59,502 nucleotides of DNA from Desulfomonile tiedjei (lineage in GTDB: Bacteria > Desulfobacterota > Desulfomonilia > Desulfomonilales > Desulfomonilaceae): assembly GCA_016218715.1 (NCBI GenBank), contig JACRDG010000097.1:1-59502 (forward strand), given 5' to 3'. Positions 35,197 through 43,583 of the stretch are shown piece after piece (the stretch's first letter is position 1; each line of letters begins with the position of its first letter). The notes under the pieces are model-generated. The model saw nothing but the letters and a program-made list of their open reading frames with translations, was not told the DNA's origin and searched no databases. Both the position numbers and the translations under genes were made by a program.

Positions 35197-36855
35197 ATGG
35201 ATACCAGACACTTCCAAGTGCTGCGGGTGAAAATAGTCGCCGTGACTCTCTTCTTCTCTCTCGTGCCTCTCTTTGCTCTGGGCATCACCATCTACCACGA
35301 GTTCTCGGCATCTTACCGGAGCAAGATCGCCGCAGCGGCCCGGTCGCTCGCCCAGAACCGGCGGAACTCTCTGGAACTGTTCTTCAGAGAGCGGATTTCT
35401 CAACTTACTACCGTGGCGAGGACCGATACGTTGGGCCAGTTACGGGACGAGAACTACCTGACCAAAGTGTTCAACGTCATGCAGGCACAATCCAAATCCT
35501 ACATAGATCTCGGAGTGATAGATCAGGACGGGAACCACGTGGCTTACGTCGGACCGTACCACGAGAAACTGAAATCGGTCAACTATGCGGAGGCTGATTG
35601 GTTTCATGCAGTCATGGCGGCCGGTGTGTACGTCAGCGACGTGTTTCTCGGTTTTCGCAAAAGCCCCCACTTGATCCTTGCGGTCACAGTCGTGGAAGGA
35701 AACACTACCTGGATTCTCCGCGCCACGATCAATTCCGAGATCATCGAGGAAGTCGTAAAGGAAGCTCAGGTGGGCAGGCAGGGTGATGCCTTCTTGATTA
35801 ACAAGAACAACATCTTGCAGACAGCGAGCCGTTTCAGCGGATCAATCCTGGATCGACCCAGCACGCCCGACTTTTCCGCGGCGGTGGGAACACGCGTGGA
35901 GGAGATTGAATACGCCGGCCAGGAGTTCCTCTTTGCGACGACCCCCTTGACTTACCCCAAGTGGGTCCTGGTCATTAAAGAGGACACGCGAGAAGAACTC
36001 ACCCCCCTCTTGCACGCACGTTACATGGCTGCCTTAATCCTCGCCGGTGGCGTTCTGCTCGTCGTGGTCGCAAGCATACTCACTTCGCGCTCCATGACCA
36101 ATGAACTGATGCGGGTCGAACGAGAAAAAGCCTCGGCCGACGAGCTTCTGATGCATTCTGGCAAGATGGCTGCACTGGGTAAAATGGCCGCCGGAGTGGC
36201 ACACGAAATCAACAACCCGCTTCAGGTCATCAGCGAGAAGGCGGGTTGGATGAGCGACCTCCTCAAATCCGAGGAAATTGCGGCGAGCGAGAACTTCGAA
36301 GAATTTCAGGACTGCATCAAAAAGATCGAACGGCAGGTGGAGCGCTGCAGGTCCATTACTCACCGCATGCTGCGCTTCGGGCGACGCATGGAACCGACCC
36401 AGGATATGGTTGACGTCAATCTTGTGCTGAGCGAGACGGTTTCCTTTCTGGAGAACGAAGCCCACCACCGAGACATCACGATTAACGTCGAATACGAAAA
36501 CGATATTCCCCGTGTCACCACTGATGCGTCACAACTTCAACAGGTTTTCCTTAATATCATCGATAATGCGATTGACGCGGTGGGCGATTTCGGCATTATC
36601 AATGTCAGGACGGGAGTTTCCAACGGATCCGGCCGAGAACTGTTCGTAGAGATCGCCGACAACGGCCCCGGAATCCCGAAAGAGACCTTGAAGAAGATCT
36701 TCGATCCTTTTTTCACCACGAAAAGTACCAATTCCGGCACGGGGCTCGGTTTGTCCATAAGTCACAGCATCATGCAGAAGCTGGGTGGAAGAATCACGGT
36801 CGAGAGCGAGACAGGACAAGGCACCACGTTCACTCTGTACGTTCCGGTGCTCTGA
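35197..36855 (+). CDS. membrane sensor histidine kinase with extracytoplasmic cache domain
   Basis: A 552-residue kinase: a first membrane helix (about 11-34, VKIVAVTLFFSLVPLFALGI), a periplasmic double-cache domain (about 35-280), a second helix (YMAALILAGGVLLVVVASIL), then HisKA with His in AAGVAHEINNPLQV, and HATPase_c with NIIDNAIDAV, DNGPGIP and GTGLGLSIS. ATG 35197 has GGAGG six bases upstream. The long upstream frame (to 34933) has no homology. It is followed by a receiver gene 57 bases downstream, its likely partner. Confidence 0.94.
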   Translation: MDTRHFQVLRVKIVAVTLFFSLVPLFALGITIYHEFSASYRSKIAAAARSLAQNRRNSLELFFRERISQLTTVARTDTLGQLRDENYLTKVFNVMQAQSKSYIDLGVIDQDGNHVAYVGPYHEKLKSVNYAEADWFHAVMAAGVYVSDVFLGFRKSPHLILAVTVVEGNTTWILRATINSEIIEEVVKEAQVGRQGDAFLINKNNILQTASRFSGSILDRPSTPDFSAAVGTRVEEIEYAGQEFLFATTPLTYPKWVLVIKEDTREELTPLLHARYMAALILAGGVLLVVVASILTSRSMTNELMRVEREKASADELLMHSGKMAALGKMAAGVAHEINNPLQVISEKAGWMSDLLKSEEIAASENFEEFQDCIKKIERQVERCRSITHRMLRFGRRMEPTQDMVDVNLVLSETVSFLENEAHHRDITINVEYENDIPRVTTDASQLQQVFLNIIDNAIDAVGDFGIINVRTGVSNGSGRELFVEIADNGPGIPKETLKKIFDPFFTTKSTNSGTGLGLSISHSIMQKLGGRITVESETGQGTTFTLYVPVL

Positions 36856-36912
36856 CCAGCCTCGGCACCAAGACCAAGCCGGCACTGAGACGGAACCACC
36901 GAGGAGGAAGAT

Positions 36913-37326
36913 ATGGAAAACCTCAGGGTGCTCGTCGTTGACGACGAGGAGGATTTCGTTGAGACGATCGTCAAACGTCTCAAGGGGCGAGGCCTGCAGG
37001 CAGCCGGAGTTACGAGTGGACAGGATGCCCTCGACCTCCTGGAAACCAGAGACTTCGATGTGATTGTCCTTGACGTCAAGATGCCGCGCATGGACGGCAT
37101 ACAAACACTCAAAGAAATTAAGAAGAGAAAACCGCTGACCGAGGTGATCATGCTCACCGGGCACGGTTCGGTGGACTCCGGGATCAAAGGGCTCCAGCTT
37201 GGGGCCTACAACTACATTATGAAGCCGGTCCCTCTCGATGAATTGCTCAAACAGGTCGGCCAGGCGTACGAAAGGAAGTTGATCGAAGAGGGGAGACTGG
37301 GCTCGACGGGTACAGTAAGCGAGTAG
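36913..37326 (+). CDS. single-domain response regulator (receiver only)
   Basis: A 137-residue CheY-like receiver with acidic pair VVDDEEDF, phosphoacceptor Asp in VIVLDVKMPRMDG, Thr in MLTGHG and Lys in MKPVPLDE. It has no output domain. GAGGAGGAAG precedes the ATG. It sits between two kinase genes and could relay phosphate between them. Confidence 0.95.
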   Translation: MENLRVLVVDDEEDFVETIVKRLKGRGLQAAGVTSGQDALDLLETRDFDVIVLDVKMPRMDGIQTLKEIKKRKPLTEVIMLTGHGSVDSGIKGLQLGAYNYIMKPVPLDELLKQVGQAYERKLIEEGRLGSTGTVSE

Positions 37327-37374
37327 AGAGAGGTAGATCGGATTCCGTCAACCCTCCGGTCGAGTGAACGAGCC

Positions 37375-38313
37375 ATGCCTGAACCGGTCCATCCAGGCCC
37401 CATGAGCCGTCTGCGTCCCTATTCCGCAAGCGTTCTGATCGCACTCTTCGCGGTGTTGCTGGCTCCCACAGCCGGGGTTGTCTATGCTGCCGGAGCTGCG
37501 GCACTTGCCGCAATGAGTGCCATCACCGTCAGAAAACTCCTCGATCAGGTTGAAGTGGCTGCCCGTGAAGCACGGATTGCGGACGAACAACTCTCGACCG
37601 CCCGTGTCTTCTCTTCGGTAGATGAACTCTCCGCTGGCATTGCTCATGAAATAAACAATCCTCTGGGAATAATAGCGCAGGAAGCTCAGTGGATACAGCA
37701 CCTATTCAGGGGCCCAGCATTCCACGGCCTCCGTGAGACGGAAGAATGCGCTGATTCGCTCACGGAGATTTGCAGACAGGTGGACCGGTGCAAAGAAATT
37801 GTGCAGAAGCTCCTCGGCCTGGCTCGCCAAATGGAACCCGTCGTCCAGGGAGTTGATATCCGCAATCTCGTACGGGACATGACGGTTCTCGTTGAGCGAG
37901 AAGCGACCGCCAGGAATATCAAGGTTGTTACCACGTGGGCAAAGGACCTGCCTGTCATTTACTCGGACCCGCAGCTCCTGCGTCAGGTGCTGCTCAACCT
38001 TCTGCTCAACGCGACGCAGGCAATCGAGAAAGACGGGGTCATAAGCGTCACGACAAGTCCGGGGAAAGACGACGGGCTGGAGATCGTGGTGGAAGACACA
38101 GGATGCGGCATTCCCAAAGAATCTTTGGGCAAGATCTTTACCCCTTTCTTCTCGACCAAGCCTGAAGGAAAGGGAACCGGCCTCGGGCTCGCCCTGTGCC
38201 GGGGGATCGTGGAGACGCTCGGAGGCAGTATTTCGGTGACGAGCGAATTGGGCAAGTGCACGACGTTTCGCGTGCATCTCCCGCTCAGGCGGCCGTTGCG
38301 GAAGGAGAGATAG
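37375..38313 (+). CDS. membrane-anchored histidine kinase without sensor domain
   Basis: A 312-residue kinase. An N-terminal hydrophobic hairpin (about 18-50, ASVLIALFAVLLAPTAG onward) is followed by a short linker, HisKA with His in SAGIAHEINNPLGI, and HATPase_c (NLLLNATQAI, DTGCGIP, GKGTGLGLALC). There is no recognisable ligand-binding domain, so it may take its signal from the membrane or from the neighbouring cache kinase. The ribosome binding site at ATG 37375 is weak; ATG 37402 is an alternative start. The receiver gene follows at once. Confidence 0.9.
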   Translation: MPEPVHPGPMSRLRPYSASVLIALFAVLLAPTAGVVYAAGAAALAAMSAITVRKLLDQVEVAAREARIADEQLSTARVFSSVDELSAGIAHEINNPLGIIAQEAQWIQHLFRGPAFHGLRETEECADSLTEICRQVDRCKEIVQKLLGLARQMEPVVQGVDIRNLVRDMTVLVEREATARNIKVVTTWAKDLPVIYSDPQLLRQVLLNLLLNATQAIEKDGVISVTTSPGKDDGLEIVVEDTGCGIPKESLGKIFTPFFSTKPEGKGTGLGLALCRGIVETLGGSISVTSELGKCTTFRVHLPLRRPLRKER

Positions 38314-38315
38314 CC

Positions 38316-38723
38316 ATGGATGCCAAACCGAATGTGCTCATCGTCGATGATGAGGAACGTTTCCGACACACCATGCGCAAGTTGCTCACCGTCAGGGGAC
38401 TCGACCCGACCACGGCCGGGAGTGGAAAGGAAGCTCTCGAACTGCTTAGAACGCATTCATACGACGTCGCCATCGTGGATGTCCGCATGCCTGAGATGAC
38501 CGGGGTAGAGCTGCTCGCCGCAATGAAGAAGATCGACCCACAGATCGAAGTGATCGTTCTGACCGGGTACGCTTCAGTGGACACAGCCAAAGCCATCATC
38601 GATCTGGGCGCGTACGACTACCTCATAAAACCGTATGCCGTGGACGAATTGATGGAGAAGATCGACTCAGCCTACGACCGCAAACTCGCCCGAATCCGCC
38701 TCACAGGAACTCCGCAGCCCTGA
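38316..38723 (+). CDS. single-domain response regulator (receiver only)
   Basis: A 135-residue receiver: LIVDDEERFR, phosphoacceptor Asp in AIVDVRMPEMTG, Thr in VLTGYAS, Lys in LIKPYAVDE. It closely resembles the receiver at 36913, so the kinase-receiver pair may have arisen by duplication. AAGGAGAG lies six bases before ATG 38316, and the gene starts 3 bases after the kinase stop. Confidence 0.95.
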   Translation: MDAKPNVLIVDDEERFRHTMRKLLTVRGLDPTTAGSGKEALELLRTHSYDVAIVDVRMPEMTGVELLAAMKKIDPQIEVIVLTGYASVDTAKAIIDLGAYDYLIKPYAVDELMEKIDSAYDRKLARIRLTGTPQP

Positions 38724-39044
38724 TAGGATTTCTCACGCGGACGGTGAAGTTGGCCACCCCACACCCTGGCCTCTTCCACGGTGAGAGGAGACTCTCGCTG
38801 GAGCCGGCATCTTGCCGGCAGTTTCCCTTTTCCGGGGAGGGAGAGAGTTGAAGCAGGGTTTCAGGGTTCCTTGTTCCCCTTCCCAATTGGCACTCGTCTT
38901 TGGTACTCATGAGTGCCGTGCTGCCGGTTCCACCGGATGAGAAACGAGCCTGGAATCGTATCATTGCCCTTGCCCACGCGGAGGAAACTGATTATACTAT
39001 GATAGTTTCCTGGGTATTAGTCCGCGGTGGGAGTTCTTGCACAC
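38724..39044. other. intergenic region with hairpin and TetR promoter/operator
   Basis: About 320 bases. The hairpin GCCGGCATCTTGCCGGC at 38803-38819 recurs, almost complete, at 56227-56242. The promoter and operator of the TetR gene occupy the last 80 bases. Confidence 0.6.
38970..39010 (+). promoter_or_regulatory. promoter and TetR-type operator
   Basis: -35 TTGCCC (38970-38975), 17 bases, -10 TATACT (38993-38998). A 28-base inverted repeat GGAAACT-N14-AGTTTCC (38983-39010) covers the -10 box. This is the expected layout for autorepression by the TetR protein encoded just downstream. Confidence 0.75.
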
Positions 39045-39692
39045 ATGGCAACCAGATCGATGACGGATCGTGACAAAGAGGGACCGAAACAGTCCCAAGC
39101 CTGGAGTTCGGCAAGCCGGCGGATTGTCACGCAGGCGCGGCGCCACTTTTTCGCCTATGGCTTCCGCGGAGTCACCATGGATGATCTCGCGGGAGAACTC
39201 GGGATGAGCAAGAAGACACTCTACGCACACTTTCCGAGCAAGACCGCCCTCCTGGAGGCCGTGTTCCTGGACAAGTTTCACAGCGTCGAGGATGACCTGG
39301 ACCAAATCATACCAGGATGCAGCTCCGATTTCCTCGCCACGCTGCATCAGTTGCTCGCGTGCATGCAGCGGCATACACAAGAGATCCAGCCGCCGTTCGT
39401 ACGAGACGTCCAGCGGGAAGCGCCGGAGATATTCCGGTTGGTGGAGACCCGGCGTCGTGCGATGATTCATCGCTATTTCGGCCGACTCTTTGGCGAAGGC
39501 CAGCGGGCTGGAATTATTCGCCAGGACATTTCCACCGAACTGCTGATCGAGATCCTTCTTGCAGCGGTGCAGGCAATCATGAACCCGGAAAAACTGGCAC
39601 AGCTCGGTCTCACGCCGGCGACCGGCTTTTCTGCAATCATCGCGGTGATCCTCGACGGAGTGATCACCGAGACAGGGCGGTCTAAACTATGA
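39045..39692 (+). CDS. TetR-family transcriptional regulator
   Basis: A 215-residue repressor with an N-terminal helix-turn-helix (about residues 40-62, GVTMDDLAGELGMSKKTLYAHF) and a helical ligand-binding domain. It is the first gene of an efflux operon and overlaps the HlyD gene by ATGA. It likely represses itself and the pump through the inverted repeat over its promoter. The start could be GTG 39027, ATG 39045 or ATG 39060; GGTGGGAG upstream favours 39045. Confidence 0.93.
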   Translation: MATRSMTDRDKEGPKQSQAWSSASRRIVTQARRHFFAYGFRGVTMDDLAGELGMSKKTLYAHFPSKTALLEAVFLDKFHSVEDDLDQIIPGCSSDFLATLHQLLACMQRHTQEIQPPFVRDVQREAPEIFRLVETRRRAMIHRYFGRLFGEGQRAGIIRQDISTELLIEILLAAVQAIMNPEKLAQLGLTPATGFSAIIAVILDGVITETGRSKL

Positions 39693-40672
39693 TCGGCTCT
39701 CCCGCGGGCCACCGATGGGTGCTCTTGTGCATTGGCTGCGCTCTCGCGGCGCTGTGCGGCATCTCGGGTTGCAGCAGTTCCTCGGGTAATACCGTGCAGG
39801 GTTACGTTGAGGGCGAGTTCGTGTACGTCGCGTCTCCACTGGGGGGCCAGCTTCAGTCTTTGTACGTGGATCGAGGGGCTAGGGTGAAGGACGGTGATCC
39901 GCTGTTCACCCTGGACGAAACGCCGGAAAAGGCCACGCGGGACGAAGCGGAACGCCGTCTCGCACAGGGTCGGGCGAATTTGGAAGACGCGAAAAAGGGG
40001 AAACGACCAACGGAGATCGAATCCATCGAGGCGCAACTGAAACAGGCCCGGGCCGCGCTGGGGTTTTCAAGCATCGAGTACGACCGGCAGAAGAAACTGG
40101 CCCAGACCGGGGCGCGGTCGCAGGAAGACCTCGACCGCTCCCGTTCGATCCGAGACCAGGATCATCAGCGAGTTGCGCAACTCGAAGCTGATTTGGCCAC
40201 CGCGCTGCTCGGCTCCCGACACGACCAGATAGTAGCAGCGGAAGACAATGTGCGGGCACTACAGGCTGCCCTGGACAGAGCGGAATGGAACCTCGCGCAA
40301 AAACGCCAGGCCGCGCCCCAAGCCGGCTTGGTCTCCGACGTCCTTTACCGCGAAGGGGACTGGGTCGCTGCGGGCCGTCCGGTCGTGGTGTTACTGCCAC
40401 CGCAGAACACCCGCGTTCGCTCGTTCGTGTCTGAGACGCGGATTGGCGCGATTCATCCCGGTGACCCGGTGAAAGTTACCGTAGACGGCTTGCCCGAGCC
40501 GCTGGACGGCAAGGTGAGCTTCATTTCGCCCCAGGCGGAATACACTCCGCCGGTGATCTACAGTCGTGAAAGCCGCTCCAAACTGGTCTTCATGGTTGAG
40601 GTGGTTTTCGATCCAAAGATAGCGGCCAACTTGCATCCGGGCCAACCCGTGGATGTGCGATTCGGTTCTTGA
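39689..40672 (+). CDS. HlyD-family periplasmic adaptor (YbhG-like lipoprotein)
   Basis: A 327-residue membrane fusion protein. It has an N-terminal export signal with a lipobox-like ISGC, lipoyl half-motifs (VQGYVEGEFVYVASPLGGQL and the matching GLVSDVLYREGDWV), and a long coiled-coil hairpin (about 85-200, AERRLAQGRANLEDA onward). It links an ABC-2 inner-membrane pump to an outer-membrane channel. It is translationally coupled to tetR and precedes the ATPase gene by three bases. The best analogue I recognise is E. coli YbhG. Confidence 0.92.
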   Translation: MIGSPAGHRWVLLCIGCALAALCGISGCSSSSGNTVQGYVEGEFVYVASPLGGQLQSLYVDRGARVKDGDPLFTLDETPEKATRDEAERRLAQGRANLEDAKKGKRPTEIESIEAQLKQARAALGFSSIEYDRQKKLAQTGARSQEDLDRSRSIRDQDHQRVAQLEADLATALLGSRHDQIVAAEDNVRALQAALDRAEWNLAQKRQAAPQAGLVSDVLYREGDWVAAGRPVVVLLPPQNTRVRSFVSETRIGAIHPGDPVKVTVDGLPEPLDGKVSFISPQAEYTPPVIYSRESRSKLVFMVEVVFDPKIAANLHPGQPVDVRFGS

Positions 40673-40675
40673 TCG

Positions 40676-41602
40676 ATGAATGACGAGCTTGCCATCGACG
40701 TGCGCGGAATGACGAAGCGGTTCGGTAACCGCACGGTGGTGAACCATATCGACCTGCAGGTTCACACAGGGGAAATCTGCGGCTTTCTCGGGCCAAACGG
40801 CAGTGGAAAGACCACCTTCATTCGCATGCTCTGCGGGCTGCTCCGTGCAGAAGCGGGGAGCGGTACCGTCCTCGGCTACGACGTCATCACCGAAAGCGAC
40901 GCCATCAAACTGCGGGCCGGGTACATGACCCAGAAGTTCAGTTTCTACGAGGACTTGAGCATTTTCGAGAACCTCGACTTTGTCGCACGCATGTATTCCA
41001 TCGAAGATCGACGCGAAGCCGTGGCTGAAAGCGTCGAACGCCTCGGGCTGGGCGAACGCAAGGACCAGCTTGCCGGCGAGCTTTCCGGCGGCTGGAAGCA
41101 GCGCCTGGCTCTGGCCGCGTGCATGATTCATCGGCCGAAGCTGCTCCTGCTGGATGAGCCCACGGCAGGTGTGGACCCGCAAGCGCGGCGCGACTTCTGG
41201 GAACAGATTCATCAACTCGCAGGGCAGGGGCTGACATTCCTCATCGCCACCCATTACATGGACGAGGCCGAGCGGTGTCACAGGCTCGCTTTCATTCTGA
41301 ACGGCAATCTGCTCGCTCAGGGAACGGTGGCTGAAATTCTGGAACAGACTCACCTCACGACATGGTCGGTGAGCGGCTCGAAGTTGCTCGAGCTTGCCGA
41401 GCAGCTCCGCGGGCAGCCCGGAACGCAGCAGGCAGTGGCCTTCGGGAATACGCTCCACGTGAGCGGTGATGACTCAGACGCACTGGAAAGAATCATCGCA
41501 CCGTTCCGCACGGAGCACTATGAATGGAGGCGAATCGATGCCGGTCTCGAAGACGTGTTCATTCATTTGATGGAAAGATCGAAGGAGCGTGAGTCTTCAT
41601 GA
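40676..41602 (+). CDS. ABC-2 type exporter ATPase (YbhF/CcmA-like)
   Basis: A 308-residue nucleotide-binding subunit: Walker A GPNGSGKTT, Q loop YMTQKFSFYEDL, signature LSGGWKQRLALA, Walker B LLLLDEPTAGVDP and the H-loop His in ATHYMDE. The signature uses GGWKQ as in drug/Na+ exporters of the DrrA group. A single ATPase domain is present, unlike the tandem YbhF of E. coli. It overlaps the permease by ATGA. Confidence 0.95.
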   Translation: MNDELAIDVRGMTKRFGNRTVVNHIDLQVHTGEICGFLGPNGSGKTTFIRMLCGLLRAEAGSGTVLGYDVITESDAIKLRAGYMTQKFSFYEDLSIFENLDFVARMYSIEDRREAVAESVERLGLGERKDQLAGELSGGWKQRLALAACMIHRPKLLLLDEPTAGVDPQARRDFWEQIHQLAGQGLTFLIATHYMDEAERCHRLAFILNGNLLAQGTVAEILEQTHLTTWSVSGSKLLELAEQLRGQPGTQQAVAFGNTLHVSGDDSDALERIIAPFRTEHYEWRRIDAGLEDVFIHLMERSKERESS

Positions 41603-42738
41603 CAGGATGGGACTTTTCACCGGCTCGATTTTGGGCAATGGTCGTAAAGGAATTTGTCCAGATGCGCCGGGACCGCCTGACCTTCGCGATGATGGTGGGC
41701 ATCCCGCTGCTGCAGCTCATCCTTTTCGGCTATGCCATCAATTCCGACCCGAGGCATTTGCCGACCGCGGTCATCCTGGCCGACAACGGACGGCAGGGCC
41801 GGACTCTGCTGAATGCCATGCAGAACACCACGTACTTTGATTTCGTGCGGCAGTTCAAGACTGAATCCGAAGGGCACGAGGCGCTCGCGAGAGGTGATGT
41901 TCAGTTTGTCATCAACATCCCGGAGAACTTCACGCGGGATCTCCTTCGCGGCGATCGCCCTTCGATTCTTGTCGAGGCGGACGCGACCGATCCCGGCACG
42001 ACCAGTAACGCCATCGGCTCATTGAACGTGCTGCTGAACACAGCCCTGCAGAACGATCTCAAAGGTCCCCTCGCCTTTCTCGCGGGCACTCCCGGGCCGA
42101 TCGATCTGCGGGTCCACGCTCTCTACAACCCAGAAGCGATTACGCAATATAACATCGTGCCGGGCCTCATTGGTGTGGTTCTTACCATGACCATGGTTAT
42201 GATCACCGCGCTCGCCATTACGCGTGAACGCGAGAGCGGAACCATGGAAAACCTGCTCTCCATGCCGGTGCGCCCCCTCGAAGTGCTGATCGGCAAGATC
42301 ATCCCGTACATTCTCGTCGGGTACATCCAGATAGGGCTGATCCTTTTTGCAGCGCACTTCCTCTTTCGCGTGCCCATGGCAGGGAGTCTCCCCTTGCTGC
42401 TGATCATCACGTTCGTGTTCATCATCGCGAATCTCGCGATGGGGGTCACCTTCTCGACCGTGGCCGAGAATCAGCGCCAGGCCATACAGATGGGATTCTT
42501 TTTCTTTCTGCCGAACATCTTGCTGTCGGGGTTCGCGTTTTCTTTTCGCGGCATGCCCGACTGGGCCCAGGCAATCGGCGAACTCCTGCCGCTCACTCAC
42601 TTCCTGCGCATCGTTCGCGGCATTCTGCTCAAAGGCAACGGCCTCGCTGAAGTCGCACCGGAGATCTGGCCCATCGCGCTCTTCACGGTGGTCGCGCTGG
42701 CCATCGGAGTGAAACGTTACCGCCAGACCCTGGACTAG
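41599..42738 (+). CDS. ABC-2 type exporter permease (YbhS/YbhR-like)
   Basis: A 379-residue inner-membrane protein. One N-terminal helix (about 28-48), a large periplasmic domain (about 50-170), then five hydrophobic segments from VPGLIGVVLTMTMVMITALA to the C-terminus. The conserved RERESGTMENLLSMPVRPLEVLIGK ABC-2 signature is present. Only one permease gene is found, so a homodimer is likely. Together with TetR, HlyD and ATPase it makes a complete inner-membrane efflux system. The outer-membrane partner is not here. Confidence 0.94.
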   Translation: MTGWDFSPARFWAMVVKEFVQMRRDRLTFAMMVGIPLLQLILFGYAINSDPRHLPTAVILADNGRQGRTLLNAMQNTTYFDFVRQFKTESEGHEALARGDVQFVINIPENFTRDLLRGDRPSILVEADATDPGTTSNAIGSLNVLLNTALQNDLKGPLAFLAGTPGPIDLRVHALYNPEAITQYNIVPGLIGVVLTMTMVMITALAITRERESGTMENLLSMPVRPLEVLIGKIIPYILVGYIQIGLILFAAHFLFRVPMAGSLPLLLIITFVFIIANLAMGVTFSTVAENQRQAIQMGFFFFLPNILLSGFAFSFRGMPDWAQAIGELLPLTHFLRIVRGILLKGNGLAEVAPEIWPIALFTVVALAIGVKRYRQTLD

Positions 42739-42863
42739 GGGCTGTAGAAGTCTTACATGTACAGTGGTACCGTCGAAAACAGGAGTCCTGCAATTTGCAC
42801 CCTTGAGTGTTAGGTCGAGCTGCAGGTCATCGTGTGCATAACTGATTACCGGGAGTAACCTTC

Positions 42864-43496
42864 ATGAGTGATGACAAGCGGGATTTTGACGCAGGCGCGG
42901 CGTCGTGGGACGAGGAGCCCCGGCGGGTGAAGCTGGCAAACGATGTCGCGGATGCCATATCAGCGGAAATCGCGTTGGGCCCCAGCATGGACGTTTTGGA
43001 CTTCGGTTGCGGAACCGGGCTGGTGGCCGTTCAATTGAGCCCGTTGGTTCGTTCCGTGACGGGTGTTGACACCTCTCGAGGAATGCTCGACATCTTCAAA
43101 ACGAAGGTCGAACAGCAGCATCTGACGAACGTATCTACTCGATTTCTCGATCTTGACCGGGGCGATGTTCTCCAAGGGAGCTATCATCTGATCGTGAGCA
43201 CCATGACGCTCCATCATGTCAAAGACATAGGACCACTCCTCGAGCAATTCCACGAGATAATGGTTCCGGGAGGATATCTCTGCATTGTGGATCTGGACCT
43301 CGAGGACGGGCAATTTCATAGCGACAACGAAGGCGTCTTTCATCACGGATTCGATCGAGCGGAACTGCGGATGGATTTCATTAATGCGGGATTTGAAGAC
43401 GTCCGTGACACGACAGCGGCGACCATGACCAAACCGATCGCCAGTGGTGAAGAGAGACGCTTTACCGTGTTTCTCATGAGCGCCCGGAAGAAATAG
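42864..43496 (+). CDS. class I SAM-dependent methyltransferase
   Basis: A 210-residue Rossmann-fold methyltransferase of the Methyltransf_11/25 type. Motif I VLDFGCGTGLVAVQL, acidic residue in VTGVDTSRGML, and the LIVSTMTLHHVKD segment are visible. GGGAG precedes ATG 42864. It stands 125 bases after the efflux operon and ends before a bidirectional terminator. The substrate is unknown. Confidence 0.9.
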   Translation: MSDDKRDFDAGAASWDEEPRRVKLANDVADAISAEIALGPSMDVLDFGCGTGLVAVQLSPLVRSVTGVDTSRGMLDIFKTKVEQQHLTNVSTRFLDLDRGDVLQGSYHLIVSTMTLHHVKDIGPLLEQFHEIMVPGGYLCIVDLDLEDGQFHSDNEGVFHHGFDRAELRMDFINAGFEDVRDTTAATMTKPIASGEERRFTVFLMSARKK

Positions 43497-43505
43497 CACG
43501 GACTT

Positions 43506-43536
43506 CGAGGGGAACAAAACAATAAAGTTCCCCTCG
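43506..43536. terminator. bidirectional terminator hairpin
   Basis: CGAGGGGAAC (43506-43515) pairs with GTTCCCCTCG (43527-43536) over an A/T-rich loop. It lies between the convergent methyltransferase and binding-protein genes. Confidence 0.75.
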
Positions 43537-43583
43537 CTGTGCTCATTCCGAGCCCTTCGTCGAGAAACTCGTGGACAGGTCTC

